A stretch of 64,000 nucleotides of DNA from Planctomycetia bacterium (GTDB lineage: Bacteria; Planctomycetota; Planctomycetia; Pirellulales; PNKZ01), in contig JAIOPP010000133.1 in assembly GCA_021413845.1 (NCBI GenBank), positions 1-64,000 of the forward strand. Reading direction: 5' to 3'. Both the position numbers and the translations under genes were made by a program. Below are positions 34,432 to 43,803 of this stretch, in pieces. Position 1 is the stretch's first letter. Each line of letters opens with the position of its first letter. The notes under the pieces were generated by a model that saw nothing but the letters and a program-made list of their open reading frames with translations, was not told the DNA's origin and did not search any database.

Positions 34432-36087
34432 ATGAATCCTCTGCTCGCCATCGCCGATGTCGACTCGAAGCGAACCGATCGCGCCGCGCGCGGCAATCGT
34501 CGCTTGAGCGCCCTCCCCTCGGCTTCGGGCACTCCCGAAACTTACGATAACGGCGACATGCAGTGGGAGATCCTGCCTGCTTGGCGCGACCTCATCGCGC
34601 GCGACGGCCTGCCGATCGAGCGCTGGCTGCGCGAAGGAGCCGCCGTCGTGGTAAAGCGCGGAGCCGGGCGAACCGTCTATCGAGTCGATCTGCCGGAGCG
34701 CTCGTTCTTCATTAAGCATCTTCGTTCGGCGGGGATGCTGCAATCCTGGAAGCACCTTTTTCGCGAAGGAGCTTGCCGGCGCGAATATCGCCGTGCGTGG
34801 GAACTCGCCGAGCGTGGCGTACCGGCGACACGCCCGATCGGAGTCGGCGAGCAGCGTCGCGGCGTTCGCGCGCGCGACAGCTATCTCATCACCGAAGCGA
34901 TCCCGGAAGCCTGCTCGCTCGACGAGTACGTCGCCGTGCATCTGCCGCGGGTCCCGCCTGCGCAGCGCAACGAGCGACGCCTGCGCCTGATCGAAGCGGC
35001 GGCGCGGCTCTGCGCCACGGCCCATCAAGCCGGCGTCTTCCATCACGACTTGCACGGCGGCAACATACTGATCGCCCATGCCGAGGCGGTCGCCGCGCAA
35101 GACCGACCTCCGCAACTCTACTTGGCCGATCTGCCGAGCGTGACGATCTCCGCCGGGCTCGACGAGGCCGGCACGCGCGAAAGCCTTGCGATGCTGTGCG
35201 CAGGCTTTCTCAGTCGGATGTCGGAAACCGAGCGCCGGCGATTTTGGAAAGCCTATCTCGTCGCACGGCCGGAATTCCGAGTCGCCGACGTCGAACGCTC
35301 GGGCCGAGCGATTCGCAATGCGGCCTTCGCCTACGCGCGGCGCATCGTGCGCAAGCGCGACAAGCGCGCCTGGACCGACAATCGAGACTTCTACTGCTTG
35401 GAAACCGCCGAAGGATTTGCACACGCCGTGAGCGATCTGCCGCGCAAGACGGTCGAAGAACTGCTGCACTCGCCCGAGCGCTTGTGGCAGGCGAACGTCG
35501 ATCGACCGGTGAAGATCAGCCACGGCAGTCTGGTCGTCGAAGCCGAGTTGCCGCTCGACGACGGCGCGCTGCGCGTCGCGGTGAAGGACCATGAAGACTA
35601 CCTGCTCACGGAGTGGCTCACCGGCGCGCAAGACCTGCACCTTTACGGTTGGGATCTCGCCCGCCGCGGCTCGGCGAACCGACGGCATTGCGTGCGCCGC
35701 GGCGCGGAAACGCTGGGCCGACTCGTCGGACGACTGCACGACCAGGGCTTCTCGCATCGCGATCTCAAGGGAAACAACCTCCTGCTGCGCGAGGTCGATA
35801 GTGGTGCAAATGCGCCGAAGGTCGAAGCGTTTCTCATCGATCTCGACGGGCTGCGCTTTCGCGGCCATGTCTCGTTCGCCTCTTGTTGCAAGAACCTGAC
35901 GCGGCTTGCTCTGAGCGCCGAGATGCATCCTTGGATCTCGCAAACCGATCGGCTCCGCTTCCTACGCGCGTATCTCAAACGCATGCCCGAGAACCGTCGC
36001 ACCTGGAAGACCTGGTGGCGCACGGTCGGTGGCCGGCTCGCCGCGGAATTGCAGCAAATTCGCGCGACGGGAAAGATCATCAACTAG
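34432..36087 (+). CDS. Tandem lipopolysaccharide kinase (WaaP/InaA-like) protein
   Basis: This 551-residue protein holds two Kdo/WaaP-type kinase modules. The first has the ATP Lys95 in SFFIKHL, the catalytic loop FHHDLHGGN (Asp206) and a metal Asp in LYLADLP (Asp233). The second has Lys385 in RVAVKDHED, SHRDLKGNN (Asp444) and FLIDLDG (Asp470). Both keep the residues needed for phosphotransfer. WaaP enzymes phosphorylate heptose in the lipopolysaccharide core on the inner face of the cytoplasmic membrane; InaA relatives have unclear substrates. A double module could phosphorylate two positions. It is 103 bp after the TPR gene and converges with an SGNH gene. Confidence 0.82.
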   Translation: MNPLLAIADVDSKRTDRAARGNRRLSALPSASGTPETYDNGDMQWEILPAWRDLIARDGLPIERWLREGAAVVVKRGAGRTVYRVDLPERSFFIKHLRSAGMLQSWKHLFREGACRREYRRAWELAERGVPATRPIGVGEQRRGVRARDSYLITEAIPEACSLDEYVAVHLPRVPPAQRNERRLRLIEAAARLCATAHQAGVFHHDLHGGNILIAHAEAVAAQDRPPQLYLADLPSVTISAGLDEAGTRESLAMLCAGFLSRMSETERRRFWKAYLVARPEFRVADVERSGRAIRNAAFAYARRIVRKRDKRAWTDNRDFYCLETAEGFAHAVSDLPRKTVEELLHSPERLWQANVDRPVKISHGSLVVEAELPLDDGALRVAVKDHEDYLLTEWLTGAQDLHLYGWDLARRGSANRRHCVRRGAETLGRLVGRLHDQGFSHRDLKGNNLLLREVDSGANAPKVEAFLIDLDGLRFRGHVSFASCCKNLTRLALSAEMHPWISQTDRLRFLRAYLKRMPENRRTWKTWWRTVGGRLAAELQQIRATGKIIN

Positions 36088-36128
36088 CGCGATCTTTCCC
36101 GCCGCAGCGATTTTGCATTGCGCGCAGC

Positions 36129-37415
36129 CTATTGGATCGGCTCCACGCTGAGCGTGTGCTTCACCGGCACGACCAGCTGCTTCACGTCGGCGTCGAGTTT
36201 GGCGTGCTTCACCATCATCCGTTCGCCGATCTTCTTATAAGCGGCCGCGATTTCCGGGTCTTCCTTCGCTTCGGCCGGAATATTGCGGAAGTTCGTGATC
36301 ACGTTCTTGATCATGTAGGTCTCGAGCGATTGCTTCGCCGCGATCGCGGCGAGTAGTTTTTGAAATGCGCCATCGAACGGCGTCACGGCGAACTCATCCA
36401 TCAGATTCACGCCGGCCGTGAGTTGCTCGCGGGTAAACGTCTTCGATTCATTGCCCCAGGTGACTTTCGCTTTCGGCGCTTCGAGGTTCGCGACCTTGAG
36501 CGTATAGCGATTCAGGTCGGCATTGAACGCCACGAACGGTAAGATCGTCCGGGTCGGGCTGGCCGGGTCGCCGTCGAAACAGAACGGCCAGCGCGTGCTT
36601 TCCAGTTCGACTTTGCCGCCGCCGCTGCTCTTCATGTCGACGTTGATCTCGCCGATGTTGCCATCGACGCCAAGCCCCTTAAGAAACGCATAGGCCATCA
36701 ATAGTTGGCCGTTCGTGCCGGGATGGAAGCCGTCGCCGCCGCAGACGGGATACTTCGGCCCCAGCTTCGCTTGGGCCTTCTTCATCGTGTCGTACATGGC
36801 GGAATGGACGTCGGCGAAATTCTGCTTGGTCTCTTCGGCGAGCTTCTTGTCGATATCGCGCAGGTGCGCGAGGTTGTCATTGTACGACTCGTGCGCAGGC
36901 TTGCCGTCGGCGAACATCTGGCCCGGGCGAAAGAAATAGTCGTCGACCGCTCCCGGCGATCCGACGACGACCTTGGTCACGCCGACGCCGGCGAGCTTCT
37001 TCAAGATGTCGCGCATCGCCTTTTCATAGGTGCCGCCGATCTGATCATCGAATGGTTTATAAGAGCCGTCGTTCATGCCGTAGCACAGCGTGGCGACGTT
37101 CGGTTTGAACGCTGCAAGATCGTTCTCTAACCGCGCCGCGAAGCCGGGGGCGCGCTCGCCGCTCCAACCGAATTGAAACACGCTCACGTCTTTCACGCCC
37201 GAGCAAGCGAGCAAGTACGCTTCCATGTATTTGCTATACAGCTTCTGCTCGGTGATCGAATCGCCGACGATCGCGATCCGCGCGCCGGGCACGACCAGCA
37301 TCTCGGCTGCCACGGCAACCGACTGCGCAAAGGAAACGACGAGCGCAAAAATTCCGCCGGCAAGCAGAGCGCCGCGGCAACGAAACGACCTAAAGTCGGA
37401 AAACGAACGGCGCAT
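36129..37415 (-). CDS. Exported SGNH/GDSL hydrolase, large form
   Basis: This 428-residue protein has a signal peptide (hydrophobic run then SVAVAAEM) and a GAGGAG ribosome site. SGNH blocks are visible: IVGDSITEQ (Ser), FGWSGER (Gly), CYGMNDGSY (Asn) and GDGFHPGTNG (Asp and His). After about residue 265 a beta-rich extension (KSSGGGKVELESTRWPF, DLNRYTLKVANLE) and a helical tail follow, so it is larger than the gene at 804. It probably hydrolyses esters on polysaccharides in the periplasm. It is divergent from the PVC heme protein gene. Confidence 0.9.
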   Translation of the reverse strand: MRRSFSDFRSFRCRGALLAGGIFALVVSFAQSVAVAAEMLVVPGARIAIVGDSITEQKLYSKYMEAYLLACSGVKDVSVFQFGWSGERAPGFAARLENDLAAFKPNVATLCYGMNDGSYKPFDDQIGGTYEKAMRDILKKLAGVGVTKVVVGSPGAVDDYFFRPGQMFADGKPAHESYNDNLAHLRDIDKKLAEETKQNFADVHSAMYDTMKKAQAKLGPKYPVCGGDGFHPGTNGQLLMAYAFLKGLGVDGNIGEINVDMKSSGGGKVELESTRWPFCFDGDPASPTRTILPFVAFNADLNRYTLKVANLEAPKAKVTWGNESKTFTREQLTAGVNLMDEFAVTPFDGAFQKLLAAIAAKQSLETYMIKNVITNFRNIPAEAKEDPEIAAAYKKIGERMMVKHAKLDADVKQLVVPVKHTLSVEPIQ

Positions 37416-37582
37416 CGGGTACTCCTCGGAAGGTAAAAATCGATGGGTGGGGCTGGAAGGCGGGTTTCGTTGTACCGAATTCGGCGTGAAAATCCACTCG
37501 CCGCAGACTAAAACGATAGGAAAGATCGCTTGAGAATTTCAACTCGCCGCCATACATCCATCCCCGGAAAAGAATCACCGAC

Positions 37583-40500
37583 ATGATTTCGCGCAAGACT
37601 CTCCTCACGCTCCTCACGATTGCGAGTTGCCTGCTGTCTTCGACCTCGGCACGACAAGCCCAGGCTCAACAGCCGGGCAAATCTCCGCATATCGTCGACG
37701 AGCCGCCGCTCTCTCCGGCCGAGCAACAAAAGAAGTTTCATCTGCCGCCGGGCTTCGAGATTCAGTTGGTCGCCGCAGAGCCCGACATTCGCAAGCCGAT
37801 CAACATGAACTTCGACTCGGCCGGCCGGCTCTGCGTAACCGGCTCGATCGAGTATCCGTATGCCGCCGAGGAAGGCCAAGGGCGCGATACGGTCGTGCGC
37901 TTCGAGATCGGGCCCGACGGACGAGCCGTGCGCAGCGAGACGATCGTCGCCGGCTTGAACATTCCGATCGGCATCTCGCCGTGGAATAAGGAACTGTTCG
38001 TCTTCAGCATTCCGCGCCTGCTGCGCTGTCGCGACGTCGACGGCGACGGGAAATTCGAAGAGAAGACGCCGCTCATCACCGGCTTCGGCGCAAAAGACAC
38101 GCACGGCATGGTCAACAATATTACCCCTTGGATCGACGGCTGGATTTACACTTGCCACGGCTACTCGAACCAATCGGAAGCGCGCGCCGCCGATGGTTCG
38201 ACGATCTCGATGCAGTCGGGCAATACGTTTCGTTGGCGCCCCGATGGAACGCACATCGAGCAGTTCACGCATGGCCAGGTGAACCCGTTCGGCATGGCGT
38301 TCGACACGCTCGGCAATTTGTTCACCGCCGATTGCCACACGTTGCCGGCATATCAAATCCTTCGCGGCGGTTGGTACCCGAGCTTCGGCAAGCCGCACGA
38401 CGGGCTCGGCTACGCTCCTTCGATCATGAAGCATCAACACGGCTCGACCGGCATCTCGGGCATCGTCTATTACGCGGCCGAGCAGTTTCCCGAGGAATAT
38501 CGCAACACGATCTACATCGGCAACCCGATCACGAACCGCGTGAACCACGACAAACTTACGACGCACGGCAGCAGCTACGAAGCGCTCGAGCAGCCCGACT
38601 TTCTCGCGTGCGACGATCGCTGGTTTCGCCCCGTCGACTTGAAGCTCGGGCCCGACGGCGCACTCTACATCGCCGACTTCTACAACCGCATCATCGGACA
38701 TTATGAAGTGCCGCTCGACCACCCGCAGCGCGATCGGGAGCGCGGGCGGATCTGGCGCGTCGTCTATACCGGCAAGGGAGCCGCGCAACCGACGATGCCG
38801 AACGTCGCCAAGGCCGACGGCAAAGAACTGCTGCAACTTCTTGGTCATGAAAATCTCACGGTGCGCACCTTCGCGACGAACCGGCTTGCGGCCGAACCGG
38901 AACTCGTCGACCCCAAGGCTCTCGAATACCTGCTCGCTACCACGGCATCCTCGCAATCGGTGCCGGGACGCATCCACGCCCTGTGGATCTTGGAACGCAC
39001 CGGCCGACTTTCCGAAGCATTGCTCGCCGCGGCGATCGACGACGCCGATCGGACGCTGCGCGTGCATGCGCTGAAACTTTTGGCGGAGCGCGACGCTGCA
39101 AAGGTCTCGCCGCCAGACCTCGCCCGCATTCGTGCCAAGCTCGGCGATGCCGACCCGTTCGTGCGCCGTGCGGCGGCCGATGCGCTCGGTCGGCATCGGA
39201 ACGCGGAGAACATCGCGCCTCTTCTGGCCTGTTGGAAAGCGACTCCGGCCGACGACACGCACCTGATCTACACGCTGCGCATGGCGCTGCGCGATCATCT
39301 GTTGCTGCCGGGAATGTATGCGCAATTGCCGAGTATCGTCGCGTCGGGAGATGCCGCGACGACGCAACTTTGCGACGTAAGCCTGGGAGTGCCGACGGCG
39401 GAATCCGCGGCCTACGTGCTTGAGAAACTCGGGCAAAATCCGAAGGTCGCCGGCGCGGCCGAATGGTTGGCGCATGGAATTCGCTATCTGCCCGAATCGC
39501 GTTTGGCCGACGCTTACGCCCTGCTCGCAATTCGCACGACGCAGCCTTTGGGTCAGCGCCTCGAATTCTTCCGCACTGTGCAAAAAGCCTCGGCAGCGCG
39601 AGGCGCGAAGATTCCCGCCGAGATTCTGCGCGACGAAGAGCTCTTCATCGGCGCGCTCATGAAAACAGACGATGTGAATCTCGTGCGCCAGGCCATCGAG
39701 GTGGCGCGCGATATGAAATCGGAAAATCTTTTTCTCAACCACCTCGAGCCGCTGACCACGGCGCAAGCGAAGTTCGCCGATCTGCGCGGCCCGGCGCTCG
39801 AAGCGGCCGTGGCATGCAACCGCAAAGCGGGGCTTGCGCTCGGCCAAGGGCTGTTGGCCTCGGCCGGCGAGCCGATTGCGCTCCGTCAGAAAGCGGCCCA
39901 AGTGCTCGGCAGCCTCGGCGACGACGCTGCCGCGCAAGCCGCCTTGGCCTCGCAACTCGCGACGGCTCCCGAGCGGCTCGGCGTCGAGATCGCCGCGGCC
40001 CTGGCGAACACGAAAGGGGGAGCCGCGTTGTTGTTGGAGTCGGTGGAAAAAGGAAAGGCGACGCCGTGGGTGTTGAAAGAGCAAGTCGTCGTGCGGAACT
40101 TGAAACGGAGCGGCATCGAGGAAGCGAATCCGCGCTACCAAGCGTTGACGCAGAAGCTTCCGGCCCGTAACGATCGGCTGGCGAAGCTGATCGAAGAACG
40201 CCGGAAGAGCTATGTCGGCGCGAAGCCCGACATGGAACTCGGCAAAGCGTTGTTCGTCAAGAACTGCCGCATCTGTCATCGCCTGGCCGGCGACGGTAAT
40301 AAGATCGGACCCGAGCTCGACGGCATCGGCGTGCGGGGGCTCGACCGCATCTTAGAAGACGTGCTCGACCCGAACCGCAACGTCGATCAGACGTTCCGCG
40401 CGCTGCAGATCGAAACAAAAGACGGCCGGGTGCTGACCGGCCTGCGGCTGCGCGAAGAAGGGGAATTGATCGTGCTCGCCGATGCGCAAGGGCAAGAGCT

Positions 40501-40666
40501 GCGCATTCCTCGCAACACGATCGAAGAACAGACGGTGTTGCCGAGCTCGCCGATGCCGAGCAACGTGGCCGACTTGTTGAACGAGACCGACTTCCGGCAC
40601 CTCATCGCTTATCTTCTCAGCCAGCTAGCGCCTGCCGCGACCCAGCCTGCATCCCCGGCGAAGTGA
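37583..40666 (+). CDS. PVC-type heme-binding CxxCH protein (dehydrogenase-like)
   Basis: This 1027-residue protein has a signal peptide ending near SARQAQA. Residues about 40-400 form the beta-propeller typical of the planctomycete membrane-bound dehydrogenase domain (HLPPGFEIQLVAAEPDIRKPINMNFDSAGRL; later GPDGALYIADFYNRIIGHYE). A HEAT-like helical region follows at about 410-870. A cytochrome c domain at about 880-1020 carries CRICH (residues 895-899), with IGPELDGIG and a DGRVLTGL beta segment after it. Such proteins are thought to oxidise sugars or alcohols and pass electrons to heme c. None has a firmly assigned substrate. Confidence 0.92.
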   Translation: MISRKTLLTLLTIASCLLSSTSARQAQAQQPGKSPHIVDEPPLSPAEQQKKFHLPPGFEIQLVAAEPDIRKPINMNFDSAGRLCVTGSIEYPYAAEEGQGRDTVVRFEIGPDGRAVRSETIVAGLNIPIGISPWNKELFVFSIPRLLRCRDVDGDGKFEEKTPLITGFGAKDTHGMVNNITPWIDGWIYTCHGYSNQSEARAADGSTISMQSGNTFRWRPDGTHIEQFTHGQVNPFGMAFDTLGNLFTADCHTLPAYQILRGGWYPSFGKPHDGLGYAPSIMKHQHGSTGISGIVYYAAEQFPEEYRNTIYIGNPITNRVNHDKLTTHGSSYEALEQPDFLACDDRWFRPVDLKLGPDGALYIADFYNRIIGHYEVPLDHPQRDRERGRIWRVVYTGKGAAQPTMPNVAKADGKELLQLLGHENLTVRTFATNRLAAEPELVDPKALEYLLATTASSQSVPGRIHALWILERTGRLSEALLAAAIDDADRTLRVHALKLLAERDAAKVSPPDLARIRAKLGDADPFVRRAAADALGRHRNAENIAPLLACWKATPADDTHLIYTLRMALRDHLLLPGMYAQLPSIVASGDAATTQLCDVSLGVPTAESAAYVLEKLGQNPKVAGAAEWLAHGIRYLPESRLADAYALLAIRTTQPLGQRLEFFRTVQKASAARGAKIPAEILRDEELFIGALMKTDDVNLVRQAIEVARDMKSENLFLNHLEPLTTAQAKFADLRGPALEAAVACNRKAGLALGQGLLASAGEPIALRQKAAQVLGSLGDDAAAQAALASQLATAPERLGVEIAAALANTKGGAALLLESVEKGKATPWVLKEQVVVRNLKRSGIEEANPRYQALTQKLPARNDRLAKLIEERRKSYVGAKPDMELGKALFVKNCRICHRLAGDGNKIGPELDGIGVRGLDRILEDVLDPNRNVDQTFRALQIETKDGRVLTGLRLREEGELIVLADAQGQELRIPRNTIEEQTVLPSSPMPSNVADLLNETDFRHLIAYLLSQLAPAATQPASPAK

Positions 40667-40676
40667 TCCGGCGCGC

Positions 40677-40726
40677 AAAAAAATCCGCGACGGACGCTCG
40701 TAAGGTTCGAGTCGCCCGTCGCGGAT
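40677..40726 (-). terminator. Intrinsic terminator for the DUF1559 gene
   Basis: An 11 bp perfect stem (ATCCGCGACGG with CCGTCGCGGAT) is followed, when read on the minus strand, by seven T residues. It lies 36 bp past the DUF1559 stop. On the plus strand there is no T run. Confidence 0.85.
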
Positions 40727-40761
40727 CGTGTCGTCCCAGTACCGTACTATCCTGCGCCGTA

Positions 40762-41934
40762 CTACTTATTGAGTTCGCCGTCGTCGACGAGTTCGTTCTG
40801 ATCGCGGGTGACCAGCGCGGCGAGAACCGCGATGTCGATCTTCTCGCTCAAGAACTTCACCGAAGCATCGCCGAAGGCGACGTGGGCGCCTCCCGCATGG
40901 AAGCTATAGATGGCTCCGGTGCCGTCGGTGCCGTAGGCCACGTTGTTACCGCCGGTCGTGGCGCTGGTCGTTATATCTTCGACCTGAGTACCGTTCGCGG
41001 CGTTGATAGCGAAGGGACCGATTTCGGTCTCACCGTCACGCGTGTATCCTTGCAAACGAATGTCGTTCGCATTTCGCGACCAACCGCCGCCGTTGACCCG
41101 AATCGTCTTCAGATCGGAACTGACCTTTTTGCCGCGACGATAAAGATAGGGCCGGGCATGCGATTCGGCGATCAGAATCGTATGCGAGAGGCCGTCGGTC
41201 ACGTCGGCCAAGCGCGACTTGAGGTTCGGAGGCATAATGCCCGGGCCGGTCGCGTTGACGTAAGCACCGAGCGTTTTCGTCGAAGCGTAGGTGCCGCCGG
41301 TCGGCGTGCCGCCGGTTTGGGCGATGCCGAGCGTACTCCCCGGGTTCGGGCCGTCGATGCCGGCGGTGACCCCTGACGGAGGCGTACCGGTCGGCGTAAA
41401 CAGGCGGACGTCGACCGAGCGAACGCTCGCGTAGTCGGTAATGCCGACCGGAGTCGTCGCCCCGGCGACCAAGACCGTGCCGGTGCCGAAGGCCGTGGCG
41501 GCGTTGGGTTGGTCGTCGTAACGATCCGGCTGCGGCGAGGCGGTGTCGATCAGCACCGGAATTTGCGTGGAGGTGACGGGAAGGTTAACGACGTTGTACC
41601 AATCCTTCGAGAAGTCGTAGCGCGTGTAGAGATCGCGACGTTCGAGTTGCGGCAAGACATGCGTGATCCAGCCCGTGCGCGGCTTGGTGTCGCCGGGAAC
41701 GCGTCCGGCAACCGGGAAGTTCCCGACTTGAGCTTCGTGGTTCAAGACGGCCAACGCGATATTGCGCAGATTGCTTTGGCTGCCCGAGCGCTTGGCGGTG
41801 GCGCGAGCCCCTTGCACTGCCGGGAAAATCAACGCGGCCAAGGCGGCGATGATCGCGATGACGACCAACAACTCGATCAGGGTGAAACCGCGCGACTTGC
41901 GGCGATACCACCGATTCGTAAGAGAAACCTTCAT
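40762..41934 (-). CDS. DUF1559 domain pseudopilin
   Basis: This 390-residue protein has a type IV prepilin leader: a basic start, then RG/FTLIELLVVIAIIAALAALIFP, with cleavage expected after Gly16 and Glu21 at the fifth position of the mature protein. The body matches the planctomycete DUF1559 family: SNLRNIALAVLNHEAQVGNFP near residue 60 and the C-terminal FHAGGAHVAFGDASVKFLSE. Planctomycete genomes hold tens to hundreds of these; they probably assemble into pilus-like or type II secretion fibres. A terminator follows it and the BON-like gene lies 105 bp upstream on the same strand. Confidence 0.93.
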   Translation of the reverse strand: MKVSLTNRWYRRKSRGFTLIELLVVIAIIAALAALIFPAVQGARATAKRSGSQSNLRNIALAVLNHEAQVGNFPVAGRVPGDTKPRTGWITHVLPQLERRDLYTRYDFSKDWYNVVNLPVTSTQIPVLIDTASPQPDRYDDQPNAATAFGTGTVLVAGATTPVGITDYASVRSVDVRLFTPTGTPPSGVTAGIDGPNPGSTLGIAQTGGTPTGGTYASTKTLGAYVNATGPGIMPPNLKSRLADVTDGLSHTILIAESHARPYLYRRGKKVSSDLKTIRVNGGGWSRNANDIRLQGYTRDGETEIGPFAINAANGTQVEDITTSATTGGNNVAYGTDGTGAIYSFHAGGAHVAFGDASVKFLSEKIDIAVLAALVTRDQNELVDDGELNK

Positions 41935-42039
41935 GTGAGAACACTCCCTAGAAAAACGTGCGAAAGAAAATGGAAAAGCGAGATGGAAACGGAAAGTGAA
42001 TCGTGTTGTGCGCGGTTCGCGGCTAGTCGTCCGTGCGTC

Positions 42040-42861
42040 TTAGGTGCGACGGACGCCGCCGGGCTTCATAACGTGGATCGGCGGTAGCTGAATGGATGCG
42101 GTCGGCGACTCGAGCGGCGGCGTGATGTTGATCCTGAGCGGCGTCGTGTGGACCCGTTGAAAGCGTCGTGGTACGAGGCTCCCGGCTTCTTCCGGCGAAA
42201 TCTCTTCTCCCGGCGGAATCGGACGATACCAAGCCACGGTGACGGCGAACTTTCCCGCGGTTGCGCCGTCGCGATTGTCGACCGTCTTTAAGGAAAAACG
42301 GCCGTTCGGTCCGACGATGGCCGAAGCTAGGCAAGGCTTCTCTCCCGCGACCGGATGAAACACGACCCGCGCTCCCTCGGCCGGCTTGCCTTCGACGAAC
42401 AACGTTCCTTCGACTGCATAGACCGGAGCCTTCTCTTCTTGCACCACAGCGACGGCGGGAACTTCTTCCGTAGCGAACTCGCCCGGCTCCTTCACCATCG
42501 AGATCACGGCCGAAGAGATCACGGCGAGCAACGACACCAACACCAAAGCGCGACTCCAAGCCGAGTCTTCCTTCCGCGGCGCCTGAATGGTGTCGATCAC
42601 CGGCTCAGGCCGAGCGCGAGGAATAACGGTCAGGCAATCGACCACCTCTTCCACGCCCGCCGTGCAACGTGCCAACTCGAGTGCGCGCTTTTGTCCGTCT
42701 TCGCCGACGATGCGGCCCTTCAAGATCACGACTTTTCCGCGCGCATCGAGGTCGATCGAGCGGAATAGCTCCGGCTCGTACGACATCAACACTTCGGCGA
42801 CACGGCGCATCAGCGCAATGTTCATCCCTTGCTTCTGTAATTTAAGTACACGGTCTTGCAT
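42040..42861 (-). CDS. Membrane protein with BON-like and transthyretin-like domains
   Basis: This 273-residue protein starts at an ATG at 42861; a TTG further out is less likely. The N-terminal part (RRVAEVLMSYEPELFRSIDLDARGKVVILKGRIVG...CTAGVEEVVDCLTVIP) has the BON-domain pattern that binds membranes or lipids. One membrane span follows at about residues 105-125 (ALVLVSLLAVISSAVISMV). The outer part (VEGTLFVEGKPAEGARVVFHPVAG...GPNGRFSLKTVD) is a beta sandwich like transthyretin or carboxypeptidase regulatory domains, common on planctomycete surfaces. It lies 5' of the pseudopilin gene on the same strand. Confidence 0.75.
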   Translation of the reverse strand: MQDRVLKLQKQGMNIALMRRVAEVLMSYEPELFRSIDLDARGKVVILKGRIVGEDGQKRALELARCTAGVEEVVDCLTVIPRARPEPVIDTIQAPRKEDSAWSRALVLVSLLAVISSAVISMVKEPGEFATEEVPAVAVVQEEKAPVYAVEGTLFVEGKPAEGARVVFHPVAGEKPCLASAIVGPNGRFSLKTVDNRDGATAGKFAVTVAWYRPIPPGEEISPEEAGSLVPRRFQRVHTTPLRINITPPLESPTASIQLPPIHVMKPGGVRRT

Positions 42862-43308
42862 AACGAACTGCCCTGACGAACTTCCGGAACTGCGAACGCT
42901 TCGTCGGCGACCGAAAAAATTCGGCCGGCTCAATCCGACGATGTTTCCGCGTGGGGAGACTGAAACACGCCGGCGACTATCGACGACAACGACAACTCGA
43001 CGTCTCAGATCGCACGACTCGCGAGTCGGTCTCGCGAGCGGGCAATCGAGAAGATCGAGGCGATGCAGCGAACGGGCTCAGCGTGCTTAGGCAAAAGAAG
43101 TTCGATCGGTCGGCGGTAGGGTGGGATTCGGTAGGCATAGTTTTTTCTCTTCCTGAGATCCTGCTTTCTCGTCCTAAGAAAGTTTCTCTCGTTGAGAACA
43201 TGCCTCCGGCAGACCGGTGAGCAGCGCTGGCGAATAAAAAGTGTTAAGGGTGCGGCGATGAGTAATGGTGTTGGGCGTGCGTGCGGTGCGTACTAACTCT
43301 GTTTCGTG
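42862..43308. other. Gene-free region upstream of the BON-like gene
   Basis: In 447 bp I see no frame with a convincing start or motif. It must hold the promoter for the minus-strand BON-like gene. Short purine/pyrimidine-biased runs around 43140-43200 could form an imperfect hairpin (TTCTTAGGACGAGAAAG on the minus strand), but no RNA family is recognisable. Confidence 0.4.
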
Positions 43309-43527
43309 CTAACGGAGTCGTGTCTTTTCGGTTCGTTCGATCTGGATCGCGAGGCCGTCTTGGACGGTGATCACGACCTGGCCGAACTTCAGGCCCGTCA
43401 GCGCTTGCCGAACCTGCTGAAGAACCCATTGCAGGTGCTCTTCACGGTTGCGGGTCGCCGACGGGGCAGGCCGTTCGTTGTCTTGCGAGCCAGTGCCTTG
43501 AGGGCCTTGGGAAGCGGAGTCGTTCAT
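43309..43527 (-). CDS. YezD-like DUF2292 small protein
   Basis: The 72-residue form starts at an ATG at 43527; a longer form from a TTG at 43668 is possible. The C-terminal half reads VLQQVRQALTGLKFGQVVITVQDGLAIQIERTEKTRL, a close match to the DUF2292/YezD family. YezD genes are part of sulfur-responsive units in Bacillus and sit beside sulfate or cysteine genes in other bacteria. Here it is divergent from a sigma-54 activator and a sulfate transporter operon, which supports a role in sulfur supply. The molecular action is unknown. The first 25 residues are Ser/Gln/Pro-rich and look disordered. Confidence 0.82.
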   Translation of the reverse strand: MNDSASQGPQGTGSQDNERPAPSATRNREEHLQWVLQQVRQALTGLKFGQVVITVQDGLAIQIERTEKTRLR

Positions 43528-43602
43528 GGGTACGGCTTTGCCGAAATCCTTTCTCGAACCCGATTCCGTGGTCGGCGATCTAGACACAGGGACGACTCCG
43601 GC

Positions 43603-43622
43603 ATAATGTTCAGTAACATTAT
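43603..43622. promoter_or_regulatory. Candidate operator A, 8-4-8 inverted repeat
   Basis: ATAATGTTCAGTAACATTAT has perfect 8-base arms around a CAGT spacer. It lies in the divergent region between the YezD-like gene and the sigma-54 activator. A similar site with the same spacing is at 45537-45556. Confidence 0.5.
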
Positions 43623-43803
43623 CAACATGCTTTCCAGACGGACTGTTACAATGCGAACCCCGTGCCAATTTGCGAACACGTGTTTTTCACGTGCTTTTTG
43701 GAGAGCCATTAGCGATCATAACGAAGACCCACTCAGATCCGTTAAATAACACGGGTTTTCAGTTTCCTGACCTAGACACCCAGCGAATCCCACGGACGCA
43801 AGC

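Noticed and set aside
37508-40279. Long minus-strand open frame across the PVC heme protein gene
   Set aside because: Composition is typical of an antisense shadow and no motif is visible, while the plus strand has a complete multi-domain protein.
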